Positions 47,191-56,544 of a DNA stretch of 64,000 bases are shown here, piece after piece. The translations under genes were made by a program, and so were the position numbers. The notes under the pieces were generated by a model. That model was not told where the DNA came from and searched no databases. It saw only the letters and a list, made by a program, of their open reading frames with translations. How positions within the stretch are numbered: the first letter of the stretch is position 1; every line of letters begins with the position of its first letter. The stretch comes from Steinernema hermaphroditum (Eukaryota > Nematoda > Chromadorea > Rhabditida > Steinernematidae): assembly GCA_030435675.1 (NCBI GenBank), contig CM059622.1, positions 13,578,001 to 13,642,000 of the forward strand. The letters run 5' to 3'.

Positions 47191-48575
47191 GCCGCGGCGA
47201 CGCCCTGCAGCGAACCTTGTTCACGGATGAGAAGATTTTCACGGTGGAACCATACCGAAACAGCCAGAATCAACGCGAGGTGCTCCCGAGAGGCTCTCCG
47301 CGCGTCGTCAAGGCGGAAAACACCCATTTCCCGAAGTCGGTCGGTCTGGGCTGGGATTTCCGGTTTGGGGAAGACCAAGCTGGTTTTCGTCCCAAAGGGA
47401 GTGAAGATCAGCGCGGACACCTACCGGGAGCTGATTTTGGAAGACGCCGTGCTTCCCTGGGCCGAAGAGAACGCCGAGAACATCGATTGGTGCCTGCAGC
47501 AGGACTGGGCACCGGCCCACGGTGCCAAGAAGACCATCAAGTGGTGCGAGGCCAACCTCCCAGGCTTCTGGACGAAGAGCGTTTGGCCCTCGAATTCCCC
47601 AGATTTGAACCCGCTCGATTTTGCAATCTGGGAGATCTTGGAGCAGAAGGCTTGCGCCGTAAGGCGACACAACAGCCGGCGACACAACAGCCGCGACACA
47701 ACAGCCGCGACACAACAGCCACCGACACAACAGCCTGCGACACAACAGCCACCGACACAACAGCCGCCGACACAACAGCCACCGACACAACAGCCGCCGA
47801 CACAACAGCCGCAACCAGTGATGACAAATGACGACATGTTGTCATTTGTTGCTTTACGTTGCTTTACGTTGTCATTTGTTGTTTTACGTTGCTATTTGCC
47901 GCAAGCTGCTTTTTTGGTGCTTATCGGCATTTAATGTTGCGGGCGAGCGAAGCGAGCCCCGTATTCATTTTGCATGTGGCCTAAGATCCTGGCTCGGCTT
48001 AGGCTCCGGCTTAGGACTATGCCTATTGATTTAAAGCGAGCCCGAAGAGCGAGCCCTGTTGTCTTAACAGCTTCGCAAGATGGGTGATGAATAGCTTTGC
48101 TGTTAACTGTTGCTATTATTTGTAGTTATTGCTGCTATTAAAATTTGCCTGTTGGCAAATTTGACTCATGTCATCACTGGTTGCGGCTGTTGTGTCGCAG
48201 GCTGTTGTGTCGGTGGCTGTTGTGTCGCAGGCTGTTGTGTCGGCGGCTGTTGTGTCGCAGGCTGTTGTGTCGGTGGCTGTTGTGTCGCAGGCTGTTGTGT
48301 CGGCGGCTGTTGTGTCGCAGGCTGTTGTGTCGGTGGCTGTTGTGTCGCAGGCTGTTGTGTCGGCGGCTGTTGTGTCGCGGCTCTTATTTTGAGGCTGTTG
48401 TGTCGTGGAGGCGGCTTGCGCTATCAAGCACAAGTCAATCGACTCTCTGAAGCGCGCTCTGGAGAAGGCCTGGGAAGAAATCACCCCAGAAATGATCGCG
48501 GCCATTTTGAAGAACTTCCGAAAACGTTTGGACGCCTGCATTGAAGCCGAAGATGGCCATTTCAAATGTTCTTGA
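47191..48575 (+). pseudogene. Mariner transposase pseudogene, 5'-truncated, frameshifted and interrupted
   Basis: Catalytic blocks are LFTDEKIFTVEP (first D), CLQQDWAPAHGAKKTIKWCE (second D) and NSPDLNPLDFAIW (third D), a D,D34D layout. The N-terminal HTH region is absent. A frame change near 47335-47350 separates the first block from VWAGISGLGKTKLVF. The coding sequence is split by a 755-bp insertion after KACA (47657) and resumes ACAIKHKSIDSLKRALEKAW to the stop at 48573-48575. The body abuts an inverted mariner tail on its left side. No functional enzyme can be made. Confidence 0.85.
47658..48412. mobile_element. Foldback-type element made of inverted 15-bp repeat arrays, 9-bp TSD
   Basis: GGCTTGCGC is present on both sides (47649-47657 and 48413-48421), and removing one copy restores the transposase reading frame. 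The left arm has about 10 units of CGACACAACAGCC plus two bases. The right arm has about 14 units of the reverse complement, with a 60-bp higher-order period (GCA, GGT, GCA, GGC endings). The 345-bp centre holds a copy of the GTATTCATTTT repeat (about 47938-48062). Tandem-repeat arms with 9-bp duplications resemble Drosophila FB or Mutator-like foldback elements. Confidence 0.8.
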
Positions 48576-48589
48576 TTGTAACCAGAGAT

Positions 48590-48665
48590 ACCACATGAGC
48601 CGAAGTCGAGCCGAAGTCACCGAGCCAAGCCGGAGCCGAGCCGGAGCCCGAGCCGGCTTTACATG
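48590..48665. repeat. GAGCCGA-type simple repeat
   Basis: Irregular repeats of GAGCCGA / GAGCCGG. The same motif (GGAGCCGGAGCCTAAGCC) occurs inside the transposon at 24405-24814. Confidence 0.5.
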
Positions 48666-48783
48666 ACCTGGTATGCGTATAAGCAGCTGCCCTTTTGGGG
48701 ATGACATACAGTAATGAACGCCTACCTGTGTGTCAATTTCCAGCTCGATCCGAGCAGGACACTTCGGAAGGTTCCCTTGTCAG

Positions 48784-48850
48784 ACTAAAAAAAAAGGGGG
48801 GGGGGAAGGCCCCTACAAAAAAGAGGGGATAACCCATACTACTGAACTGC
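48784..48850 (-). repeat. TAGTATGGG/poly-C repeat, copy 2
   Basis: Reverse complement of 38262-38335: GACTAAAAAAAAAGGGG..., GGCCCCTACAAAAAA, then CCCATACTACTGAACTG. Confidence 0.7.
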
Positions 48851-49199
48851 AACGCTGTCCCACAGATAGAAATCGACAATGGCTTTCTATAGCGAGATCT
48901 AACCCAAGTTTGGGATAAATTATCTTGGCAGTCAAATTCTTCGACTTTGAACCCTATGGACTGAGGACCATCTCAGAGGGCAAGGTCAACTCTACAAAAC
49001 ACAGTAATTTTACGTCCCTGACATCCGAAAAGCGTTGGACTACACCATCGTAGGAAGCGTATCGAGGCATCTATCGCCAAGCACAGCAGTCATTTCGAGC
49101 ATCTACTATTTGGAGTCTTTCCTTTGTGTCCCAAGCGATCGAACTGTTTCAGATTGAGATTCATTGTCTTACCTAGAAGACTCCCATTCGACCATGACT
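48851..49199. other. Intergenic, nothing recognised
   Basis: No gene is seen. Confidence 0.4.
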
Positions 49200-49358
49200 T
49201 CACGACTTCACGACTTTATTTCGCGAATCAAAGGCATTATGCCTTGCGCGACACCGAAAATAGACAAACAGAGGATGTCTGGCAGACGACTTCATCCCTG
49301 GCGCGGCGTAGATGTCGAAAACCGGTCGTAGACGTCGCACTTCACGGGGCATCTGGAG
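49200..49358 (-). repeat. 5'-truncated copy of the 44-kb repeat (3' end)
   Basis: Closely matches 43849-43990, including the palindrome AAGGCATTATGCCTT, AATAAA and two GTCGTGAA tail units (minus strand). Homology stops after CTTCACGGGGCATCTGG. A 6-bp insertion (GACAAA region) distinguishes it. Confidence 0.75.
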
Positions 49359-49509
49359 TAGTATAGGAATAGTAGTGGGGAGAGAAGAATGTGGGAAATT
49401 CAAATCTGAATTTCGGATTCTGGAAATCTACGAACAGAGATTCTGAAATCATATATCGGTGTGAGGATTCCGGGTTTCGAAGAATATATAAGAGGAATGT
49501 GGGGTTTTT
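49359..49509. other. Spacer before the minisatellite
   Basis: AT-rich spacer containing further GGATTC-type repeat precursors. Confidence 0.35.
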
Positions 49510-49790
49510 GATGAATGATGAGAGGATTCTGAAGTACTTAAGCGGATTCTGAAGGATTCTGAAGTACTTAAGGAGGATTCTGAAAATGTAACGACCCTCA
49601 AGTGCGGATTCTGAAGTACTTAACGACCCTCATCGGAGGATTCTGAAATCTTAACGACCCTCAAGTGAGGATTCTGAAATGTAACGACCCTCAAGTGAGG
49701 ATTCTGAAATCTTAACGACCCTCAAGTGAGGATTCTGAAATTCAACGACCCTCAACGGAGGATTCTGAAATCTAACCACCCTGCTATCTC
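49510..49790. repeat. Minisatellite, about nine GGATTCTGAAAT...ACGACCCTC units
   Basis: About 30-bp units GGATTCTGAAAT(CT)TAACGACCCTCAAGTGA. The first units use GAAGTACTTAA in place of GAAATCTTAA. The array lies beside the Maverick remnant. Confidence 0.85.
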
Positions 49791-49938
49791 TAACCTCTCT
49801 AACACTCTCTCCTATACTCACACTCTCTCTCTCCCCATCGCGAGCGATAACATTTGTGCGCGCTACCGCGTGTCGGCTAAATGAAAGGTGGTTCACGGTA
49901 ATCTATAGATGGATGAATAATTTTATTATTAGACAAAA

Positions 49939-50178
49939 TTAAATCTTGACAACCCAACTCAGATCACCGTCCTTACATAGCTCGTCCAATATCCTTGAAC
50001 GTTCTTCTTCTTGGAAGCCTGGATGGTCCTCGTCGACTTCACTATCGACTTCATCCTCCTCCTCCGGGAAGTCGTCAGACTCCCCTTCATCTTCTTCTTC
50101 TTCTTCCGCTTCTTCTGATGACGTGGCACTAAATGAAGATTCTTCGTAAATACAAAAAAAACTCTGATACTTACCCAT
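49939..50178 (-). CDS. Acidic 79-aa ORF next to the Maverick genes
   Basis: The minus-strand frame MGKYQSFFCIYEESSFS is followed by a long Glu/Asp run and ends DELCKDGDLSWVVKI. No known domain. Acidic low-complexity frames can arise by chance. It could be the end of a decayed Maverick-associated gene, because a second minus-strand frame (50281-50580) with a good donor/acceptor pair lies just upstream. Confidence 0.25.
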   Translation of the reverse strand: MGKYQSFFCIYEESSFSATSSEEAEEEEEDEGESDDFPEEEDEVDSEVDEDHPGFQEEERSRILDELCKDGDLSWVVKI

Positions 50179-50280
50179 TTAAATAGAATTGCGACATCGC
50201 TTCCTTCTCCAGCCAGCGAGAAAGATTGGGAACGATTGTGAACCATTCTCTTAGTAGTATCTTTGCTGAAATTGTCGCTT

Positions 50281-50637
50281 TCAAAAGATAATTACGGTCA
50301 AGTTCACATCTCGATGGATGGATAAGAGGTGTTTCATAGCTTCCTTCGTATGAAGAAGAAGAGACGTTCGTATGACAGGATGAGGAAGCGAAGATTCGCT
50401 GGTGTATGTAAAAGAATTCTGAAATTGGGAATTGTTTAAAGGATTATGGTAAGGACTTACGTAAAGTTGAAGGAATTTCTCGAACTGGTGAATGGATACC
50501 TCAAGGAATGGATACCTGCAAGAATTTTTCAGGTTGTTATTATGTTTATGGAATTGTTTAAAGCGATAAATGTTTCGCATCGCAATACCGTTAAAGCGAT
50601 ACGGTTTTTTTCTTTTGAAAGTGATGCTGTGAAGTGA
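50281..50637 (-). other. Possible two-exon minus-strand gene fragment
   Basis: The frame encoding CRYPFLEVSIHQFEKFLQLY ends at a GTAAGT donor (about 50460). A TTTCAG acceptor then begins NSFTYTSESSLPHPVIRTSLLLHT..., which ends at 50281. The splice signals are good but the protein is unknown. It is transcribed away from the capsid cluster. Confidence 0.3.
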
Positions 50638-50858
50638 TGCTTAAACATATCTCAGTTGATGTCAGATTTAAGTCACCGATCGGTCGGTTCCTCTATTCTA
50701 TTATATTGTATTTGTTTGTCAGGTCGTTCTGGTTTATACGGTTGTGTTTGCTAGTATATTCAACTTAACTTTCCTAGCGAACAAGGAGCGTGAACAGTTT
50801 TGGACGACTTTGCTATTAACTTCGATTGCGTACTTGTTACCAAATCCCAAATTACATG

Positions 50859-52073
50859 CCTCCGACTGAAGATACGTTCTATTTGACTATTCCGAGTAAC
50901 ACTAATGAAAATAATACTCCTGCACACTTTCTAACGCATTTGCCGTCATGCTTGAGGTTGGATAGTGAAGAATGGAAATGTGGTCTTGCAGAAATCATTT
51001 ATACATATAGCTGGCCAAATATTCGCAAAGATGAAACGATTACTGTGTATTATACGGATAATACTTCTGCTAAATTTTCCGTTCATGCCGGGCAGTATAG
51101 TAGTGTTGAAGAGCTGTTTGACATGCTGAACAGTGTATTGAACCTAAAGAAGAAGAAGAAGAGACTACGTAAACGAAATGTTGAAGAAGAGGATTACGAA
51201 GATTATAAAACTATCAAATGACGAAACGTCAGTGTTATTAAGAAAGAGAAGATCCAAGTACCTATTCGGGGCGAACCTTATACAGGTCCCAAAACCAAAA
51301 AAGTTAAAACGACCAATTTAGAACAGATAAAAGACTTGGAACAGAGCAGTGTTGGAGAAGAAGAAAAAGGACCTACAGTGTTGGAACCCCAGAAATTCAC
51401 ATCCAGTAAAGATGAGTCCGATCTCAACTGGGTTCTGGAACATATTGATCAGAATAGCAACGGTTCTGACATTTATGTGAAATACTCAACATATAAGAAA
51501 CTTTTGGAAATGAGCCGACAGATCTCTGAAGGCAATATAGATTTCAGTGCAGAAAATGGCTACTACGATAAGATGGGCATTACTCAATATGTGAAAAATA
51601 ACGAAGATGTCATTGTTATGGACAAAGAGAAGTTCAAACTTTTAGTTGAACGCATACAGAGATTCAGAGAACTTTCCAGTAATATTATTGCTGAATCCGA
51701 TTTCAGAGTATCTAAACCTAAGACCGTACCCAAAAATGAAACGCTGACGATAATGGAAACTGGGCTTTCAACGCCGTATGAAGTGAAATTTGACTATGAT
51801 GCGATGCGTCAACGTATAATGTTGGCTTTTAAACCAGACAAGATAGCATTTATCGAAATTCCGAAAAGTATCAGTTTCATGCTAGGATTCGATACTACTG
51901 TTTTTGTCGATTCGGTGACAGCTAAGAACGGTATCGATTTCAATAACGATATTAATACAATTTATGTGTATGCGGACATTTGCTCTGAGAGTATAATCGG
52001 AAATGTTTATTCGAATCTACTTCGGCTAGTGCTTGTAGATCAGTCAAACATGTTTGCGGTTGTAAGCGTGTGA
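50859..52073 (+). pseudogene. Maverick/Polinton penton-like minor capsid gene, one premature stop
   Basis: The N-terminal part has FYLTIPSNTN, FLTHLPSCLRL and WKCGLAEIIYTYSWPNI. This is the pattern of the jelly-roll minor capsid (penton) protein carried by Mavericks. The C-terminal part has SFMLGFD, NTIYVYADI and NVYSNLLRLV. Both parts are in the same frame and separated only by an in-frame TGA at 51219-51221. Without that stop the frame is open for 404 codons. A Lys/Arg-rich linker lies at the stop. It precedes the core-like gene and the major capsid fragment on the same strand. The decay is recent or mild. Confidence 0.75.
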
Positions 52074-52167
52074 GATTACAGTGACACAGATGGGGTAAAA
52101 AGAAGAGGTTTATGCTAAAGTGGTTCATTTGTGTTTTTGTACTGTAAGGAGAGTAGACGTATCGAGA

Positions 52168-52540
52168 ATGCATATCCCATTTAATCCGACCACCGATGTG
52201 GACTGCGATCAGTTTTTTTCTACAACAAGCTGTTCAGCATGGTGCTGGATTGTCTTATCCCTTCCGAGGTTATGCTTATCAGCGTGGAACTGGACTAGGT
52301 GATGTGTTCCGAGGATTGTTCCGTTATGTTATCCCTTTAATTAAGAAAACCGGTATGAGGAGTGAACTGCTTAATACCGGTACCCGTGTACTTACTGATA
52401 TGCTTCAAGGAGAAAAAATGGGAAAAGCAGTTAAACGAAACGCTGTTCAAGGATTGAAGAATGTAGCTGCAAACTTTTCATCTATTCATGCTGAAGGGGG
52501 AGGTGTTCGTCGCAAACAGTTTGAAGAAACGATCGGCTAG
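52168..52540 (+). pseudogene. Maverick core/DNA-packaging-like small basic protein, frameshifted
   Basis: The start MHIPFNPTTD is in one frame; after a T-run at 52213-52219 homology continues in another frame. That frame includes GYAYQRGTGLGDVFRGLFRY, LNTGTRVLTDMLQG and a basic tail. The Gly-rich GLGxxFRxLFR block and basic character fit the small core-like protein found between capsid genes in Mavericks. A one-base indel in the homopolymer explains the break. Confidence 0.6.
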
Positions 52541-52588
52541 TAAGCGGTCGGTTCAGAGGAAGCGTAAAAAGACTGTAACTTTCCTATA

Positions 52589-52694
52589 ATGCTAAGCCTC
52601 ATTGATAAGAGTTCGGATCCTGTATCCCTTTCCGAACTTGATCTATTCTCAATTCCCCCGACTGTTGTAGCCGTTCAAGATCATCGCTATCGTG
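52589..52694 (+). pseudogene. Maverick major capsid protein, N-terminal fragment
   Basis: LSELDLFSIPPTVVAVQDHR is the conserved start of the F54H12.2-like Maverick major capsid family. Homology stops at 52694, where a copy of the 44-kb repeat begins. The remaining several hundred residues are absent. Confidence 0.7.
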
Positions 52695-52811
52695 TGTCCC
52701 AATTACCTCTGGAAGCCGGAACAGTCACAACTGCCACGGGGTTTGCCATCTGGCCCACCAGACACTCAGAGAGCGACCGGAGGGACCGACCGCTCGCCAC
52801 CGCGACAAGAG
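52695..52811 (-). repeat. 5'-end copy of the 44-kb repeat truncating the capsid gene
   Basis: About 117 bp nearly identical to 44210-44327 (TGTCCCAATT(A/C)CCTCTGG to CCACCGCGACA). It directly abuts the truncated capsid frame. Confidence 0.8.
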
Positions 52812-52834
52812 TGCCCATTCGACTAGGGTTGTCG

Positions 52835-52925
52835 AATACTGAAAAATCCTCGAATATCGAACTTAGTCGAATATTCGATATTCGAAGATCCTCGAATATC
52901 GAACCTGGTCGAATTGACTAGAAGT
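52835..52925. repeat. TCGAATATCGAAC repeats
   Basis: Two direct copies of GATCCTCGAATATCGAAC-like sequence with a palindromic TCGAATATTCGA between them. Confidence 0.6.
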
Positions 52926-53273
52926 AAACGACAGCGATAACGTGAGAGCACCACAGTAATCGCGCGCCTGGCAATCAGGGTAATCGCTGCGGGACCGTTC
53001 ACTGGCATTTTTCGTCCGCTCTTTTTTCTTTTCCGTGCGATCTTTTTCCTTCTCGTGCGAGCGCACGCGAACGTTGGCACGTTTCTCGCCCTGCTGCTGA
53101 ATTCATCCGTCGTCATATTGCTTGTTTTTGAGAGGCAAGTTGAGAACGTGTTTTAGTTCGATCGATTGAACTCTGCTTACTCTCTTCCACTTCGATACAG
53201 CCATCGTCGTTTGCTCTGAGTGTTCCGAAACTCACTCCGCGAAACTCACTCCATTTTTTTCAGATTTGCCCCA

Positions 53274-54230
53274 ATGGATTCCGTCCCGTACGTCTTCTGT
53301 GAGGATGTGCTGGAGAGACTGACCAGAAAGAACCTGTGTACAATGACCGAACTCTCGGGACAATGGGGAAGCGTCGCTCAGAGATTCCTCGAAAAGCGTC
53401 GTAGTTTCTACACCATAATTTCGAAGGACGACGAAGGGTGGTTTTACGCAATCGCCGACGAGAAGACACGGGAAAACACCGAAATTGGACCACATTCCCA
53501 CGACGAATTCCTTTCCATGGATCAAACGCATGTCAAGGTCCAACAAATTTCCATTTATTCCGATCCCGTTCAATTAGATGTCCGCAAATTCCGATGTTCG
53601 AAAGAGGAGATGCCCAGAAGAGTGGTCCCCTTCTTGACTCTGCGAATGCGGCCAAACTCTACTCTATCCTTTTCGGAGGACTGCCCAAACGAGATCGCCC
53701 TGAAGTGCCTTGACATGTTCCGGAAGTGCGTCTCGTTCAGGATGCTGAATCTTCTCTACGTAGGTCCTGAAAGTGAAGAGTTTCTCGCTCTTCAGCTACA
53801 GAATAACCCATTTATGTGTAGTCTTATGCTTTGCTGCTGGCCACACACTGATACTACTGAGCAACTGCTACTGACCTTCTTGAATTCGAGAAAAAAGAGA
53901 GCTTTGAATATGGCGCAGTTCCCGGACATCCAATCGCCTCTCAAAGTGACAATAAGGATCGTGAAAGCAGCCGTGGATTCTTGGGTGATCGGTAACGAAA
54001 GAAGAGCTTTGTCCGTGTACGGAAATGCTGGTGTCACCCGAGAAGAGATCCTCTCGATTCGGCTGCCGGACAACGTGACAATAAGAGAGGAAGAAGCAGA
54101 AGAGGAAGGAGACTTTCGTGTTCGATGGACGAAAGAAGACGGATCGGATCTTAAGTGCGATGTCACCCTTTCCAGCGACCGTGTTTTCATTAACAGCTCG
54201 GCTGATTGGTTCGACTCTCCTTTTTATTAG
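53274..54230 (+). CDS. Nematode MDSVP-type F-box-like protein, 318 aa
   Basis: Starts at MDSVPYVFCEDVLERL, the typical N-terminus of a large nematode-specific F-box-like family. The acceptor TTTTTTTCAG (ends 53263) lies 10 bp upstream, which favours ATG 53274 over the in-frame 53220. WGSVAQRFLEKRRSFYTII follows, as in family members. The second half has hydrophobic/LRR-like segments (CVSFRMLNLLYVG, LALQLQNNPFMCSLML) and an acidic C-terminus with WTKEDGSD. A probable SCF adaptor-type or orphan protein; the substrate is unknown. A duplicated fragment lies downstream at 54290-54440. Confidence 0.7.
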   Translation: MDSVPYVFCEDVLERLTRKNLCTMTELSGQWGSVAQRFLEKRRSFYTIISKDDEGWFYAIADEKTRENTEIGPHSHDEFLSMDQTHVKVQQISIYSDPVQLDVRKFRCSKEEMPRRVVPFLTLRMRPNSTLSFSEDCPNEIALKCLDMFRKCVSFRMLNLLYVGPESEEFLALQLQNNPFMCSLMLCCWPHTDTTEQLLLTFLNSRKKRALNMAQFPDIQSPLKVTIRIVKAAVDSWVIGNERRALSVYGNAGVTREEILSIRLPDNVTIREEEAEEEGDFRVRWTKEDGSDLKCDVTLSSDRVFINSSADWFDSPFY

Positions 54231-54289
54231 TGCATAAATCTCTTATGATATCACATTGACATATCTTTTACGAACAGAGGTCAACCATG

Positions 54290-54455
54290 CTTCCATTGAT
54301 TTCGATTTCAGTCAATTCGATGCCTTTCAATGTTCGAAAGAGGAGATGGCCAGGAGAGTTGTTCCCTTCTTGACTCTGCTGATGTGGCCAAACTCTACAC
54401 TCTCCCTTTGGAAGGACTTTCGTCACCTCTCCTGGGTAAGAGGTGACGAAAGTCA
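54290..54455 (+). pseudogene. Fragment of the F-box-like gene with terminal hairpin
   Basis: FQCSKEEMARRVVPFLTLLM and NSTLSLWKD repeat residues found at about 53580-53680 in the intact gene. The fragment runs into a 16-bp perfect stem (GACTTTCGTCACCTCT / AGAGGTGACGAAAGTC, 54415-54454) with an 8-base loop. Confidence 0.7.
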
Positions 54456-54593
54456 TGCTTTTGGGTATGGCTAGTATCTATACTGCTATCCACGATGTGG
54501 CCCCGGCAGATCAATTCCTTTGCCGCCAAGGCGCAAGAACTGCCTTATTGCATCTTTATTTATAGATCTTAGGTTTTTGTTGTTGGCATTACA

Positions 54594-55997
54594 TCAAAAA
54601 CGCACAAAGTTAACGTAGGCAAGCTGACTATCGAAGCCGAGCATCTTGGAAGCCTTCCTGAACGCCTTCATAACGGATCCCTCAGGTTCGTTCTTCATAC
54701 AGGCGGTGACTTGGTTTTGGCTCTGCATTTGGGCGGAGAAGCACACAGCAAAATATTGCCTTAGGGTTGAGTAGAGCTAAAAAAGGTTTTGTAGGTGAAT
54801 TCCTGTGAATAATTCTTACGATAGTGTTGTTCGACGAAAGAACGTTTATGACGAGGATTCCTGTGTCCGTCAAAGCCTCCTTCACGCTCTCCATGGTCTC
54901 TCTATCATAGAAAGCCCTCGCTGGGCATTTGAACATTTCATCAGCGCTGTTACAGGCGTCCAAAGCGATAACGTCGAACTTCGTCCCCTCCCTCGCCGCC
55001 TTCACCACGAAGTCGGCGCCGTCGCCTATCACCGTCCTTCTTCTCTCATCGTCCACAGCGCCGAACCACTTTTTTGCCAATTCCACCATCGTCGGATCCA
55101 ACTCCACTACCGTAATCCTGAGTTGAGGCTGCTGACTGTGGAGAAACATGTCCAGGCTACCGCCTCCCAGTCCAATACGCAGAACATGACCAGGTCTGCC
55201 GAATTCGAGGGCTCCTGTCATGTACGGCGCAGCGATCATTGTGGCAATGTAGTCGATAGTGATCGATCCATGATTAAACTTCACATTTCCAGAGGAGTCC
55301 ATCTAAATGTTTAAGTACATCTTGGGATAAAGAATGTCACAGAAAAGAACTTCACGACACAGACAAACACCGGGGTCGGTCTACTAGACAACAACAGGCA
55401 ATAGTAATCGTCTTTTCAAGTGAAGCAAACCTAGCTGACAACGTCAGTGTTTGTCTGAGCGATTTTCTGTGCATTTCTTTAGTATACCTTCATATTTATA
55501 GCAGAAATCGCATGATACTTCGACTTCGAATATCCTTGCTGCTCCATGAATCTAACAACCTGAAAATCCCTAAAATTCCCGTAAAAGCGTCCAGTATAAG
55601 CCTTTTGTTTTTACAGTCTGGCCCAAAGATACTGACACCTAGAATGCAAAATGACTGGTTGATTATATCGGGTCTTCCCGATCACAGTTCATCTGTCAAT
55701 TTTTGAGTGCTACAAATATCGATAAAAACAAGGCATCACACTCAAGAACCATAAAAATAGATTGACGTCAGTATACTCTGGGCCACTCTGAATAACATAC
55801 GTGACCTACTTCTTTAGTGCTTGCTTTATTACATAGCAGTCGTCCGATAGGCGGGAACACATAACATCGAGTTCCTGGAGCTTCGTCGGGTGATTCAGGT
55901 GATCTGCTTCTGCGGTATTTGGTAAGTCATCCTGCCTCGCAAAGGCAGGATGAACCGCTGCTACAGCCGACGAGAAAAGCGCCAGAATCCACCACAT
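54594..55997 (-). CDS. Secreted METTL13/spermidine-synthase-like protein, copy B, 305 aa
   Basis: Four exons on the minus strand: 55997-55810, 55551-55488, 55302-54820, 54776-54594. Exons 1 and 4 have exactly the lengths of copy A; exons 2 and 3 differ by multiples of three. The signal peptide MWWILALFSSAVAAVHPAFA, FNHGSI, RIGLGGGSLDMFLH and VVELDPTMVELAKKWFG are all present, with the tail LYSTLRQYFAVCF to YVNFVRF on exon 4. Exon 3 is almost identical to copy A over its first 120 codons, which suggests recent duplication or gene conversion. Copy B has an extra three residues after DAC (NSADEMF). TTTATT at 54555-54560 is the poly(A) signal. Substrate unknown. Confidence 0.85.
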
Positions 55998-56544
55998 GAC
56001 TGACGATGGTTGTTGTGGCAGAGAACGTCGTTTCGCCGCTACTTTATGAAGATCTGACGGCGATGATGGAAGACGCCAAATGTGCTTTCTATATTCTTAA
56101 ATGGCGTCCCGTGGAAGTACATCTCTCGCGTGTGCAAAGGCTGCGGATTATGGATACATTGCAAAATGATTTTGGGAAGAAAACATCCAAGAAAATTTAT
56201 TTTTTTAGCACAAGCAGAAATTTTGAAAAGAGATTGGAAGGGGCTTAACCATGTGAACATTGAGGTGGAATTACAGAAATCTCCTTGCGAGTTTGAAACG
56301 TATGTCTTTTGCTGACTTCCCTTTGTGGGCAGATGTACCTTGTGACCGATGGACCTTGCAGAGTTGCAGAGTATACGAAACTCAAAATACACATTTTTAT
56401 GGAATTCTATGAAATATGACACTTTATTGAACAGGTCACATTAGGTCAGCAGCCAACCTCCTTGCATCCAGCTCTTGTGAACGTGGCAGCATTTCCCATG
56501 CCTTCGAAAACCTTTCCGGCTATCCTGTTGGCCTCGGCATGGGC

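Noticed and set aside
47227..47934. 235-codon ORF reading transposase into the repeat array
   Set aside because: The C-terminal part is translation of the inserted 15-bp array, not transposase.
48110..48565. Cys/Gly-rich and Thr-rich ORFs of 101-149 codons
   Set aside because: All are translations of the 15-bp tandem array in different frames.
54805..55314. 169-codon plus-strand ORF
   Set aside because: Antisense shadow of methyltransferase-like exon 3.
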